A stretch of 64,000 nucleotides of DNA. Origin: XBB1006 sp051877515. GTDB lineage: Bacteria; Bacillota; Clostridia; Lachnospirales; Lachnospiraceae. Positions 18,127 through 26,419 of this stretch are shown one piece after another (position 1 is the first letter of the stretch; each line of letters begins with the position of its first letter). The DNA lies in contig JBJEIY010000035.1 of assembly GCA_051877515.1 (NCBI GenBank), forward strand, positions 33,807 through 97,806. Reading direction: 5' to 3'. Below the pieces are notes generated by a model, which was not told the DNA's origin, searched no databases, and saw nothing but the letters and a program-made list of their open reading frames with translations. The position numbers were made by a program, and so were the translations under genes.

Positions 18127-18813
18127 TTACCTTTCCTTCTTTAGTGACATCAGGGCATGATAAGCTGCTTCCTGCTCCGCAGCTTTCTTGGTAGGACCTT
18201 CACCCTGTCCTACCGTCTCGTTTCCGATCCGTGCCTCCACCTTGAAAATCTTGGCATGATCCGGTCCTTCTTCCCCTACCAGTTCATAGTGCAGTTCCTG
18301 GGTAAATTTGCTTTGTACCAGTTCCTGAAGAATAGTTTTGCTATCATAAAAGAGCTGCTTATGCTCAATATCCGTCAGAATGAATCTATGGATAAACTCT
18401 TTTGCAGTAGTAAAACCACCATCCAGGTACAGGGCGCCAATGACAGCTTCCATGGCATCCGAGAGTATGGACTTTCTTCCCCGTCCACCGGTCTGGTCTT
18501 CACCCTTACCAAGAAACAGGTAAGCTCCCAGATCCAGTTCTCTGGAACATAATGCCAGGGTCTGCTCACAGACAATGCTGGCTCTTAATTTCGTCAGATC
18601 TCCTTCCGGTACATTTTCGTACTGTTTATAGAGAAACTCACTGGTAACGATTTCAAGCACAGCATCCCCCAGAAACTCCAGGCGCTCATTGTCTGACAAC
18701 TTCTTCATATGTTTTTCGTTGGCATAAGAACTGTGGATCAACGCCTGACGGAGTAATCCCTCATTTTCGAAGGAATATCCGATTTTTTCCTGAAACTCTT
18801 TAATCTGCTGCAT
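18127..18813 (-). CDS. rnc: Ribonuclease III
   Basis: 228 aa double-strand-specific RNase that matures rRNA. In type II CRISPR systems RNase III also processes the tracrRNA:pre-crRNA duplex, which is relevant to the array at 42363. RNase III box NERLEFLGDAVLEIVTSEFLY at about 42; second acidic cluster GRKSILSDAMEAVIGALYLDGG; dsRNA-binding domain from about 157, ending EGPTKKAAEQEAAYHALM. Confidence 0.97.
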   Translation of the reverse strand: MQQIKEFQEKIGYSFENEGLLRQALIHSSYANEKHMKKLSDNERLEFLGDAVLEIVTSEFLYKQYENVPEGDLTKLRASIVCEQTLALCSRELDLGAYLFLGKGEDQTGGRGRKSILSDAMEAVIGALYLDGGFTTAKEFIHRFILTDIEHKQLFYDSKTILQELVQSKFTQELHYELVGEEGPDHAKIFKVEARIGNETVGQGEGPTKKAAEQEAAYHALMSLKKER

Positions 18814-18839
18814 ACTTCTCCTTCTACTTCATATAGCAG

Positions 18840-18868
18840 AAAAAAGCCCTCATTGTAAGGGCTTTTTT
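18840..18868. terminator. Bidirectional terminator between acpP and rnc
   Basis: AAAAAAGCCCT / AGGGCTTTTTT flank a seven-base loop. It should end much of the transcript after acpP, leaving rnc-smc-ftsY to read-through or an unseen promoter. Confidence 0.85.
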
Positions 18869-18874
18869 CAAATA

Positions 18875-19105
18875 CTAATTAATTGCCTTCTTAATCTGCT
18901 CTACAGCATCCCCCACCGTGGTAATGGTTTCTGCTGCTTCATTTTCAATTTCTATATCAAACTCCTCTTCAATTCCCATAATGATCTGGTAAACATCCAA
19001 TGAATCCGCACCCAGGTCATCCACAAAGGTGGTGTCCATGGTAATCTCGTTGGCATCTACGTTCAAAACCTCTACAATAATCGCTTTTAACTTTTCAAAT
19101 TCCAT
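18875..19105 (-). CDS. acpP: Acyl carrier protein
   Basis: 76 aa acidic carrier of fatty-acid intermediates. The phosphopantetheine-bearing Ser is in DDLGADSLDVYQIIM. Start at 19105 (MEFEKLKA) with AGGAAA eight bases upstream; the longer frame runs back into plsX. Only one base separates it from the plsX stop. Confidence 0.97.
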   Translation of the reverse strand: MEFEKLKAIIVEVLNVDANEITMDTTFVDDLGADSLDVYQIIMGIEEEFDIEIENEAAETITTVGDAVEQIKKAIN

Positions 19106-19106
19106 A

Positions 19107-20141
19107 CTATTCGTTTCCTTCCTGTATCTGTTTTTCCGAAGTGGCAAAACACTCCATGATCTTGTCATTCACATTCTGCTTTTTGAATGTTACGCACTGT
19201 AAGATGGTATTATAAATTTCCTTCGCAGTAGAACTTCCATGCGTCTTAACCACCAGTCCTTTGCATCCTAAAAGCGGAGCACCGCCGTACTGGCTGGAAT
19301 CCATCTTCTTCATGGTACTCTTAAGTGCAGGTTTTACCAGCAGGGCACCGATCTTACTCTTCAGGCTGCTCATCATAGCCTGTTTGATCATATGCAGCAT
19401 GGTGGAGCCGACTCCTTCATAAAGCTTCAAAATGACATTTCCCACAAAAGCCTCGCAGACGATCACATCTGCTGCTCCGCTGGGAATATCCCGTGCTTCT
19501 ATGCTTCCCACAAAGTTAATATCTCCACACTCTTTTAACAGAGGGAAGGTCTCTTTTACAAGCTGATTACCTTTCTCCTCTTCTGCACCGATATTTACAA
19601 TGGCTACTCTTGGATTCTTGATTCCCATCACATGTTCCATGTAAATGGAACCCATCTTGGCAAACTGGACCAGATGGGATGGTCTGGCATCCACATTGGC
19701 TCCGCAGTCTATCAACAGGCTCATTCCCCGTTCGGTAGGAATGAGTGGCGCCAAAGGTGGGCGTTCCACACCTTTGATCCTGCCTACCAACAACTGCCCG
19801 CCTGCCAAAACAGCACCCGAGCTGCCGGCAGAAACAAATGCATCTGCCTTTCCTTCCTTAACCAGCTTTAATCCCACTACAATGGAGGAATCCTTCTTCT
19901 GCCGAATCGCAGCCACCGGCGGTTCTGCAGTCTCAATCACTTCCTCTGCATGACATATTTCGATCTGTTCCCTGGGAAACTCGTACTTTGCAAGTTCCTC
20001 ACTGATCACATCCTGCTGTCCGGTGAGGATAACATGAATGTCCTGCCGCACCTTAACCGCATCCACGGCTCCTTTTATGATTTCGCCCGGGGCATTGTCT
20101 CCACCCATGGCGTCGAGTACTACTCTGGTGATTTCTTCCAT
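19107..20141 (-). CDS. plsX: Phosphate acyltransferase PlsX
   Basis: 344 aa enzyme making acyl-phosphate from acyl-ACP for phospholipid synthesis. Opening VVLDAMGGDNAPGEIIKGAV and internal SGAVLAGGQLLVGRIKGVERPPLAP, LIDCGANVDARP and YGGAPLLGCKG segments are family marks. GGAGGG precedes the ATG. Own promoter at 20168-20196, after the rpmF terminator. Confidence 0.97.
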   Translation of the reverse strand: MEEITRVVLDAMGGDNAPGEIIKGAVDAVKVRQDIHVILTGQQDVISEELAKYEFPREQIEICHAEEVIETAEPPVAAIRQKKDSSIVVGLKLVKEGKADAFVSAGSSGAVLAGGQLLVGRIKGVERPPLAPLIPTERGMSLLIDCGANVDARPSHLVQFAKMGSIYMEHVMGIKNPRVAIVNIGAEEEKGNQLVKETFPLLKECGDINFVGSIEARDIPSGAADVIVCEAFVGNVILKLYEGVGSTMLHMIKQAMMSSLKSKIGALLVKPALKSTMKKMDSSQYGGAPLLGCKGLVVKTHGSSTAKEIYNTILQCVTFKKQNVNDKIMECFATSEKQIQEGNE

Positions 20142-20167
20142 TTTGCAACCCTCCTACTGTCTTATAA

Positions 20168-20196
20168 AATATACTATATCTATTTTAAAAATTCAA
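20168..20196 (-). promoter_or_regulatory. Predicted promoter of plsX-acpP
   Basis: Minus strand: TTGAAT (20196-20191), 17-base spacer, TATATT (20173-20168), in a very AT-rich gap. A second register (TTGTAT-17-TATAGT) overlaps it. Confidence 0.6.
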
Positions 20197-20214
20197 TACA
20201 AATTACCGGCAAGA

Positions 20215-20256
20215 CAAAAAAAGACCTTCTCACATCTTTCCGACATGAAAAGGTCT
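20215..20256 (-). terminator. Terminator after rpmF
   Basis: AGACCTTTTC pairs with GAGAAGGTCT around a loop, followed by about eight T on the minus strand (20222-20215). Ends the yceD-rpmF message. Confidence 0.82.
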
Positions 20257-20268
20257 GCGTCAGCATGA

Positions 20269-20448
20269 TTAATCCTGTGCAATGATCTCTCTCTTGTTGT
20301 AAGAACCACATGCCTTACATACTCTGTGAGGCATCATCAATGCACCACATTTGCTACATTTTACTAAACTTGGAGCACTCATTTTCCAGTTTGCTCTTCT
20401 TTTATCTCTTCTACCTTTAGAAGATTTATTCTTTGGACAAATTGACAT
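20269..20448 (-). CDS. rpmF: 50S ribosomal protein L32
   Basis: 59 aa read directly from the sequence. N-terminus MSICPKNKSSKGRRDKRRA and centre NWKMSAPSLVKCSKCGALMM, with a Cys4 zinc ribbon (CSKC and CKAC). Preceded by GGAGGTGTAACAG, three bases after the yceD stop. The yceD-rpmF-plsX order is the common bacterial arrangement. Confidence 0.97.
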   Translation of the reverse strand: MSICPKNKSSKGRRDKRRANWKMSAPSLVKCSKCGALMMPHRVCKACGSYNKREIIAQD

Positions 20449-20451
20449 CTG

Positions 20452-20976
20452 TTACACCTCCTTAAACTTATTAAAGACATCTTGTATAGCAGCCATCCTG
20501 GGGTCTACTGCTGTCCTGTCACATGCGCAGTCGCGCTCATTGAGATTGCAACCGCACTTACTGCAAATTCCTCTGCAATCGTCCCTGCACAGAACTTTCA
20601 TAGGCCAGTTAACTAAAATCTCATCGTAGACAAGTTGGTCTGTATCTAATTCCAGTCCATCAATGAACTCTGCCACGTCCAGATCTTCCATTACCAACAT
20701 CGCATTTTCAATAGGAAACTCTCTCTCATAACGAAGATCCAGTTCCATCACGACATCTGTAAGGCATCTGTCGCAGGGAGCCGTAATACTGACACATGCC
20801 TCAGCCTTCAAGACCAATTCCCTGCCTGAGTCATTCTTAATGTACAGTCTCAACGGACTCTTCTTCGTGATAGGGTAATTCCCCATTCCGTCGTCAAAGG
20901 TCTCCAGCTCAATAGGAACCTCTAAACTTAATTCTTTGCCCGGCTTACTGACCGGATCAAACAAATCTATCTTCAT
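20452..20976 (-). CDS. yceD: YceD/DUF177 family protein
   Basis: 174 aa protein of the family linked to 23S rRNA accumulation and usually encoded before rpmF. Marks are ITAPCDRCLTDVVMELDLRYE and the C-terminal Cys cluster CRDDCRGICSKCGCNLNERDCAC, which could bind zinc. Transcribed from the consensus promoter at 21003-21031, which shares its -35 with the tmcAL promoter. Confidence 0.92.
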   Translation of the reverse strand: MKIDLFDPVSKPGKELSLEVPIELETFDDGMGNYPITKKSPLRLYIKNDSGRELVLKAEACVSITAPCDRCLTDVVMELDLRYEREFPIENAMLVMEDLDVAEFIDGLELDTDQLVYDEILVNWPMKVLCRDDCRGICSKCGCNLNERDCACDRTAVDPRMAAIQDVFNKFKEV

Positions 20977-21002
20977 GGCATACTCCTACTCACACTCAGA
21001 CA

Positions 21003-21031
21003 ATTATAAACATCCTCATTTCATTTGTCAA
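21003..21031 (-). promoter_or_regulatory. Consensus promoter of yceD-rpmF
   Basis: Minus strand: TTGACA (21031-21026), 17-base spacer, TATAAT (21008-21003). Both boxes are perfect. Its -35 overlaps that of the plus-strand tmcAL promoter. Confidence 0.85.
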
Positions 21032-21053
21032 CCAAAAATTCATATGTTATAAT
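21025..21053 (+). promoter_or_regulatory. Promoter of tmcAL, overlapping the divergent -35
   Basis: TTGTCA (21025-21030), 17-base spacer, TATAAT (21048-21053) with an upstream TG (extended -10). The expected transcription start falls at about 21060, directly at the ATG of tmcAL, predicting a leaderless message. Confidence 0.8.
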
Positions 21054-21060
21054 GATTTTC

Positions 21061-22386
21061 ATGAAGATAACAGGTATTATAGCAGAATTTAACCCATTTC
21101 ACAATGGGCATGAATATATTCTTTCACAGGCGCGCAAACAGACCGGCTGTGATCTTTTGGTGGTTGCCATGAGTGGAGACTTCGTACAACGGGGTGCTCC
21201 CGCCATCCTTGATAAAGCGCTTCGCGCCAAAACAGCCCTGCTTGGGGGTGCGGATCTGGTGGTTGAACTTCCGGTGATCGCATCGACTGCATCTGCTGCT
21301 GATTTTGCCCTGGGTGGTGTAGCCGCCCTGGCAGCCTGCGGGGCAGATACCCTTGTTTTTGGCTGTGAGCAGGAAGATTTTTCCTTTTTTCCCATTCTGG
21401 CAGATTTTCTGGAAAAAGAGCCTGCACAATACCGGGCAGTCTTATCCGAGTATCTGAAACAGGGAGATAGCTATCCTTTGGCCCGTTCCAAAGCACTGTC
21501 CCGTTTCTTCCCGGAACGGGAAGATCTTTCCGGCCTGCTCGCATTGCCTAACAACATCCTTGCTTTAGAATACCTGCGCGCCATAAAACGAACCGGCGTT
21601 TCCATGCAGGTGTGCCCCATCCGACGGATCGCCGTCGATCATCACAGCGAGGATGGTGTGGGTAACTTTGCCAGCGCCACTGCCATTCGGACGCAGCTAT
21701 TGCAAAAGAATCCCGGTGTGACCCAATTCATTCCGGATTACACGGTATCCTCCCTTTCGGATTACCTGTCCCGGCATCTTCCTCTTCGGGAAGATGATTT
21801 TTCCTCTGCCCTTTGCTACCGGCTGACACAGATGAAATACTGCTACCCCTCTTCTTTTTCGGAAGGATTGTTGTGTCCAAAGAGCAGGGAGCGCATTTCC
21901 TATCTGGATGGTTCTCCTGAGCTGTTTGACCGCATCTTAAACCATCTGGATGAGTTTACGACTCTGTCAGAGTTTTGCCGGTTACTGCACACAAAGGAGT
22001 GCACTCTCACCCGTTTAAGACGTTTGATGTTCCATATTCTGCTGGACATCACACAGGAGCAGATGGTACAGTTTCGTAATGATCCCTGCCAATATGTCCA
22101 TGTACTGGGGTTCCGGAAAGACAGTCCGGCTGTGGGAGTGATCAAAGAGCGCATCGAGACGCAGAATGCCGTACCTGTCTTTTCTGTGGCAAAGGCTATG
22201 CCGCAGTTGGCAGATAACCTCTTTTTCCGGCAGGATCTTTTTGCCCGGGAGCTGTTTATCCGCACCCTGGCCCAAAAGGATTCCCAAGACAAAATGGATC
22301 TGTCAACAGACGCATCTGTCTTGAACAAAAAGACTGCCTGTGAACCGTTGTTAAACGATTACAGACAGCCTCTGATCATGATATAA
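21061..22386 (+). CDS. tmcAL: tRNA(Met) cytidine acetate ligase (YlbM/TmcAL)
   Basis: 441 aa enzyme that uses acetate and ATP to form N4-acetylcytidine at the wobble base of elongator tRNA-Met. The nucleotidyltransferase-like start GIIAEFNPFHNGHEYIL (HxGH type) and AMSGDFVQRG, LPNNILALEYLRAI and the SATAIR motif are family marks. The ATG at 21061 is fixed by the family N-terminus. It has no Shine-Dalgarno sequence, and the promoter predicts transcription starting on or next to it. Three earlier in-frame starts also lack a site. Confidence 0.93.
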   Translation: MKITGIIAEFNPFHNGHEYILSQARKQTGCDLLVVAMSGDFVQRGAPAILDKALRAKTALLGGADLVVELPVIASTASAADFALGGVAALAACGADTLVFGCEQEDFSFFPILADFLEKEPAQYRAVLSEYLKQGDSYPLARSKALSRFFPEREDLSGLLALPNNILALEYLRAIKRTGVSMQVCPIRRIAVDHHSEDGVGNFASATAIRTQLLQKNPGVTQFIPDYTVSSLSDYLSRHLPLREDDFSSALCYRLTQMKYCYPSSFSEGLLCPKSRERISYLDGSPELFDRILNHLDEFTTLSEFCRLLHTKECTLTRLRRLMFHILLDITQEQMVQFRNDPCQYVHVLGFRKDSPAVGVIKERIETQNAVPVFSVAKAMPQLADNLFFRQDLFARELFIRTLAQKDSQDKMDLSTDASVLNKKTACEPLLNDYRQPLIMI

Positions 22387-22390
22387 TTGT

Positions 22391-22415
22391 AAGGCAGCTT
22401 TTCAAGCTGCCTTTT
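22391..22415. terminator. Bidirectional terminator between tmcAL and the purine gene
   Basis: AAGGCAGCTT / AAGCTGCCTT stem with a three-base loop, followed by T on the plus strand. The A-rich left flank gives only a short T tract on the minus strand, so it mainly serves tmcAL. Confidence 0.8.
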
Positions 22416-22441
22416 TCTATATGAAATCCTATGTATTCCTC

Positions 22442-23617
22442 TTAGTGATGGAACAGGCGCAGTCCCGTAAAGGCCATGGCCATATCATATTTATTACAGG
22501 TTTCGATCACATTGTCATCCCGTACAGAGCCACCCGGTTGGGCAATATATTTTACGCCGCTTTTGTGGGCCCGTTCAATATTATCTCCGAAAGGAAAGAA
22601 AGCATCGGATCCTAATGCCACATCTGTCATGCCGTCTAACCATGCACGCTTCTGTTCTCTGGTAAATACCGGTGGTTTTTCCTTGAAGTACTTTCTCCAG
22701 ACATCCTCACCCAAAACATCCATGTATTCCTCTCCAATATAGACATCAATGACATTGTCTCTGTCAGGTCTTCCAAGACCGTCTGCAAACTGCAGATCCA
22801 GAACCTGCGGAGCCTGACGCAGATACCAGTTATCTGCCTTCTGTCCTGCCAACCTTGTACAATGGATTCTGGACTGCTGTCCTGCACCGATTCCGATAGC
22901 CTGACCGCCTTTGGCATAGCACACAGAATTGGATTGTGTGTATTTCAGTGTGATCAATGCAATGAGCAGATCGATCTTTGCGCTCTCCGGAATGGTTTTA
23001 TTCTCAGTTACGATGTTATCCAGAAGACCGGTCTCAATGGCAAACTGATTTCTACCCTGCTCAAATGTTACGCCAAATACCTGCTTATGCTCCACAGGTG
23101 CCGGAACGTACTCCGGATCAATCTGAATAATACAGTAATTTCCCTTTTTCTTGGCTTTCAGCATTTCCAGTGCTTCCGGCTCAAATCCCGGTGCGATCAC
23201 ACCGTCAGAAACTTCTCTCTTAATGATCCTGGCAGTGTCCACATCACATACATCCGACAGGGAAATAAAATCTCCGAAAGAAGACATTCTGTCGGCTCCT
23301 CTGGCTCTGGCATATGCACTGGCAAGTTCACTTAACGGTCCCAGATCATCTACCCAGTATATCTTACGCTCCACCTCTGAAAGCGGTACGCCCACTGCCG
23401 CACCGGCCGGAGAAACATGTTTAAAGGAAGTGGCTGCTGCCATTCCGGTAGCCTGTTTTAATTCTTTCACCAACTGCCAGCCGTTCAATGCATCCAACAA
23501 ATTGATATAACCCGGTCTTCCATTTAAAATGGTAATGGGAAGCTCTCCTTCCTCCATAAAAATCCTTGCCGGTTTCTGATTGGGGTTACAGCCATACTTT
23601 AATTCTAATTCTTTCAT
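22442..23617 (-). CDS. Stand-alone AICAR transformylase (PurH C-terminal domain only)
   Basis: 391 aa, formylates AICAR with 10-formyl-THF in purine synthesis. It matches the transformylase part of PurH (ELELKYGCNPNQKPARIF, catalytic Lys-His in SFKHVSPAGAAVG, SNSVCYAKGGQAIGIGAGQQSR, GSDAFFPFGDNIERA) and lacks the N-terminal IMP cyclohydrolase domain. A separate PurO-type cyclohydrolase is encoded four genes upstream at 26420-27133, and the formyl donor pathway (folD, fhs) lies between. Same strand throughout. Confidence 0.93.
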   Translation of the reverse strand: MKELELKYGCNPNQKPARIFMEEGELPITILNGRPGYINLLDALNGWQLVKELKQATGMAAATSFKHVSPAGAAVGVPLSEVERKIYWVDDLGPLSELASAYARARGADRMSSFGDFISLSDVCDVDTARIIKREVSDGVIAPGFEPEALEMLKAKKKGNYCIIQIDPEYVPAPVEHKQVFGVTFEQGRNQFAIETGLLDNIVTENKTIPESAKIDLLIALITLKYTQSNSVCYAKGGQAIGIGAGQQSRIHCTRLAGQKADNWYLRQAPQVLDLQFADGLGRPDRDNVIDVYIGEEYMDVLGEDVWRKYFKEKPPVFTREQKRAWLDGMTDVALGSDAFFPFGDNIERAHKSGVKYIAQPGGSVRDDNVIETCNKYDMAMAFTGLRLFHH

Positions 23618-23648
23618 CTTTGTTCCTCCTGCTTATGCTGCAATGATC

Positions 23649-24503
23649 TTATCTTTCTATACGGCTTGCAGCCGCTTTTACCACATGGTCTGCCAGAACG
23701 GACGTCGTCACACTGCCTACTCCTCCCGGTACCGGAGTAATGGCTTCCACCACCGGCTCTACACCGTCATAATCTGCATCTCCGCAAATGCTTCCGTCTT
23801 CTCTGACGTTAATGCCCACATCAATAATGATCTGGCCTTCTTTCACATAATCCCGATTCACCACACCCGCCTGACCGGCTGCAATGATAATAATATCTGC
23901 CTCTTTGGTGATCTGATCCATTTCTATGGTTCTGGTATGGCAGATGGTCACGGTGGAATTCTTCTGAAGCATCAGCATAGCCACCGGCTTTCCAACCACC
24001 AGACTGCGACCTATTACCACGGTTCTTTTTCCGGTACAATCAATGTGATAATGGTCCAGGATCTCAACGCAGGCCTGCGCAGTACAGGGTGCATAGCCCA
24101 TGGTATTCCCCATAAAAACTCCGGACATGGACAGATCTGTCATACAATCCACATCCTTCGCCGGATCCAATGCATTCTGTATGCTTTCCTGATCAAGATG
24201 GGCCGGAAGCGGCCGGAACATCAAGACTCCGTGAATCGTGTCATCCCGGTTCACCTGATCTATCACCCGGAGCATTTCTTCCTGTGTTACAGTTTCCTCC
24301 AGATGGATCCGTTTACAGTCAATCCCAAGATCTTCGCAACGCTTCACTGCTCCCCTTTCGTAAGAAATATCACTTCCGTTTTCTCCTACCCGGATAATGC
24401 ACAGTGTGGGTATTACTCCTTTTTGCCTGCAGAGGGCAACATCCTGCCGAATGCGCTCATTCATTGCTGCAGTTACTTCTCTTCCTGTAAACTGTTTTGC
24501 CAT
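23649..24503 (-). CDS. folD: FolD-type methylene-THF dehydrogenase, cyclohydrolase residues altered
   Basis: 284 aa. NADP-binding half with VVIGRSLVVGKPVAMLML and closing ITPVPGGVGSVTTSVL are typical FolD. Aligned by eye with E. coli FolD, the YxxxK motif reads YERGA: Tyr is kept, but the catalytic Lys54 position is Ala. The QLPLP motif reads FRPLP (Gln98 position is Phe), and DVDGF reads DVDCM. Lys54 and Gln98 are needed for cyclohydrolase activity in characterised FolD, so this may be a dehydrogenase-only variant. Sits between fhs and the AICAR transformylase. Confidence 0.9.
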   Translation of the reverse strand: MAKQFTGREVTAAMNERIRQDVALCRQKGVIPTLCIIRVGENGSDISYERGAVKRCEDLGIDCKRIHLEETVTQEEMLRVIDQVNRDDTIHGVLMFRPLPAHLDQESIQNALDPAKDVDCMTDLSMSGVFMGNTMGYAPCTAQACVEILDHYHIDCTGKRTVVIGRSLVVGKPVAMLMLQKNSTVTICHTRTIEMDQITKEADIIIIAAGQAGVVNRDYVKEGQIIIDVGINVREDGSICGDADYDGVEPVVEAITPVPGGVGSVTTSVLADHVVKAAASRIER

Positions 24504-24573
24504 TCTCTACTCTCAACTCCACTTTTTTGTGTTCTGCCCGGTCCCGGGAACCGACGATCCTAGGATCTGTCGC

Positions 24574-26256
24574 CTAGAACAAACCTACGATCTTACCGTT
24601 TTCATCAATATCTATTTTTTCTGCGGATGGGATCTTGGGCAATCCCGGCATGGTCATGATATCACCGGTCATAGCCACAATAAATCCTGCTCCTGCACAG
24701 ATCCGCAGATTCCGTACTGTAATCTCAAAGTCTTTCGGTGCACCCAGAACTGTCTTCTCATCCGTGAGACTGAACTGCGTTTTGGCCATACAGATGGGCA
24801 GTCCTCCAAATCCCAGCTCTTCGATCTGTCTTGCCTGCTTCTTGGCAGTATCGGTAAGCACTGCTCTGCTGCCGCCATAAACCCTTTTGACAATGGTATT
24901 GATCTTTTCTTCCACTGTTTTATTAAGCTCATAGGCATAGGAAAAATGATTTGGCATCTCACACAGACGGATCACCTCTTCTGCCAGAGCTTTGCCACCT
25001 TCGCCACCTTTGGCCCAGACTTCGGAACGCACAACATTTACGCCAAGACTCCTGCATTCTTCCTGGATCATATCCAGCTCTGCCTCTGTGTCCGTAGGGA
25101 ACACATTCACTGCTACCACACAGGGAAGCCCGAATACATTGGAAATATTATCCACATGTTTTAGAAGATTGGGCAATCCTTTCCGGAGCGCCGCAAGGTT
25201 TTCCTCACCCAGTTCTGCCTTGGGTACTCCTCCATTATATTTCAAAGCGCGCACAGTTGCAACTATAACCACTGCACTGGGTACCAATCCTGTCTTACGA
25301 CATTTAATGTCAATAAACTTTTCTGCTCCCAGATCTGCTCCGAATCCTGCTTCCGTAACAGCATAATCCGCCAGTTTCAAGGCTGTTCTGGTCGCAACCG
25401 CAGAGTTACAGCCATGGGCGATATTGGCAAAAGGGCCTCCGTGAATAATTGCGGGGGTATGTTCCAGGGTCTGTACCAGATTGGGTTTCATGGCATCCTT
25501 TAATAAAGCTGCCATTGCACCTTCCGCATGAAGATCTCCTGCCGTTACCGGTTTTTCTTCCGAAGTTTTTCCATAAGTATAACCGATGATCATCTTAGAC
25601 AGACGCTCTTTTAAGTCCGTAATATTCTGAGACAGGCACAGTACTGCCATAACCTCTGATGCCACGGTAATATCGTAACCATCTTCTCTTGGCATGCCGT
25701 CTGTTTTACCGCCAAGTCCGTCCACCACATTCCGAAGTTGCCGGTCATTCATATCCACACAACGTTTCCAGGTGATCTTTCTTGGATCAATGTTCAATTC
25801 GTTTCCCTGATAAATATGATTATCGATCATCGCTGCCAGAAGATTGTTCGCTGCGCCAATCGCATGAAAATCCCCCGTAAAATGCAGGTTGATATCTTCC
25901 ATTGGTACAACCTGGGCATAACCGCCTCCTGCAGCACCACCCTTTACACCAAACACCGGTCCTAAGGATGGCTCACGCAATGCCACCACTGTTTTCTTTC
26001 CCAGTCTGGAAAGTCCGTCTGCCAATCCCACCGAGGTTGTGGTTTTTCCTTCTCCTGCGGGCGTTGGATTGATAGCCGTTACCAGGATCAGTTTCCCATC
26101 CGGTTTCTCATTGTTTTCCTTAAAAAACTTATAATTAATCTTCGCTTTATAACCGCCATATTCCTCAAGGTATTTCTCATCCAGTCCTGCTCTTTTTGCC
26201 ACTTCGGAAATCGGCAGCATTTCCGATTCCTGTGCAATTTCAATATCTGTTTTCAA
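24574..26256 (-). CDS. fhs: Formate-tetrahydrofolate ligase
   Basis: 560 aa enzyme making 10-formyl-THF from formate, THF and ATP. P-loop TPAGEGKTTTSVGLADGL at about residue 64; ALREPSLGPVFGVKGGAAGGGYAQV; FTGDFHAIGAANNLLAA; HGGPFANIAHGCNS. The start is TTG at 26256 with AGGAG upstream. Supplies the formyl donor to the neighbouring AICAR transformylase. Upstream leader of about 100 bases contains a hairpin (26310-26337), but I see no known folate riboswitch in it. Confidence 0.97.
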   Translation of the reverse strand: MKTDIEIAQESEMLPISEVAKRAGLDEKYLEEYGGYKAKINYKFFKENNEKPDGKLILVTAINPTPAGEGKTTTSVGLADGLSRLGKKTVVALREPSLGPVFGVKGGAAGGGYAQVVPMEDINLHFTGDFHAIGAANNLLAAMIDNHIYQGNELNIDPRKITWKRCVDMNDRQLRNVVDGLGGKTDGMPREDGYDITVASEVMAVLCLSQNITDLKERLSKMIIGYTYGKTSEEKPVTAGDLHAEGAMAALLKDAMKPNLVQTLEHTPAIIHGGPFANIAHGCNSAVATRTALKLADYAVTEAGFGADLGAEKFIDIKCRKTGLVPSAVVIVATVRALKYNGGVPKAELGEENLAALRKGLPNLLKHVDNISNVFGLPCVVAVNVFPTDTEAELDMIQEECRSLGVNVVRSEVWAKGGEGGKALAEEVIRLCEMPNHFSYAYELNKTVEEKINTIVKRVYGGSRAVLTDTAKKQARQIEELGFGGLPICMAKTQFSLTDEKTVLGAPKDFEITVRNLRICAGAGFIVAMTGDIMTMPGLPKIPSAEKIDIDENGKIVGLF

Positions 26257-26309
26257 CTTCCCTTTCTCCTTTACACAATCCGTACTCTTTTGCTAAACCT
26301 TCAAGAAGA

Positions 26310-26337
26310 ATTCCCGCCTGCAGCAACAGACGGGAAT
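26310..26337 (-). other. Hairpin in the fhs leader
   Basis: ATTCCCG / CGGGAAT arms, 14-base loop, within the predicted fhs 5' leader. It has no strong T tract, so it may be a leader structure rather than a terminator for the upstream cyclohydrolase gene. Confidence 0.4.
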
Positions 26338-26364
26338 CATTTTCCTCACTATAGTTCCTTGATT

Positions 26365-26393
26365 ATTATATGCTTTTTGCATATCCCCGACAA
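26365..26393 (-). promoter_or_regulatory. Predicted promoter of fhs
   Basis: Minus strand: TTGTCG (26393-26388), 17-base spacer, TATAAT (26370-26365). Implies a leader of about 100 bases before the TTG start. Confidence 0.7.
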
Positions 26394-26419
26394 GGCATTG
26401 TGGTTTAAATTTTTTTAAT

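Noticed and set aside
24397..25164. 255-codon plus-strand frame antisense to fhs and folD
   Set aside because: Both covered minus-strand genes are unmistakable enzymes; the antisense frame is Cys/His-rich and has no SD.
26257..26358. Tetrahydrofolate riboswitch in the fhs leader
   Set aside because: A leader of about 100 bases and one hairpin exist, but I do not see the conserved core motifs of that riboswitch.
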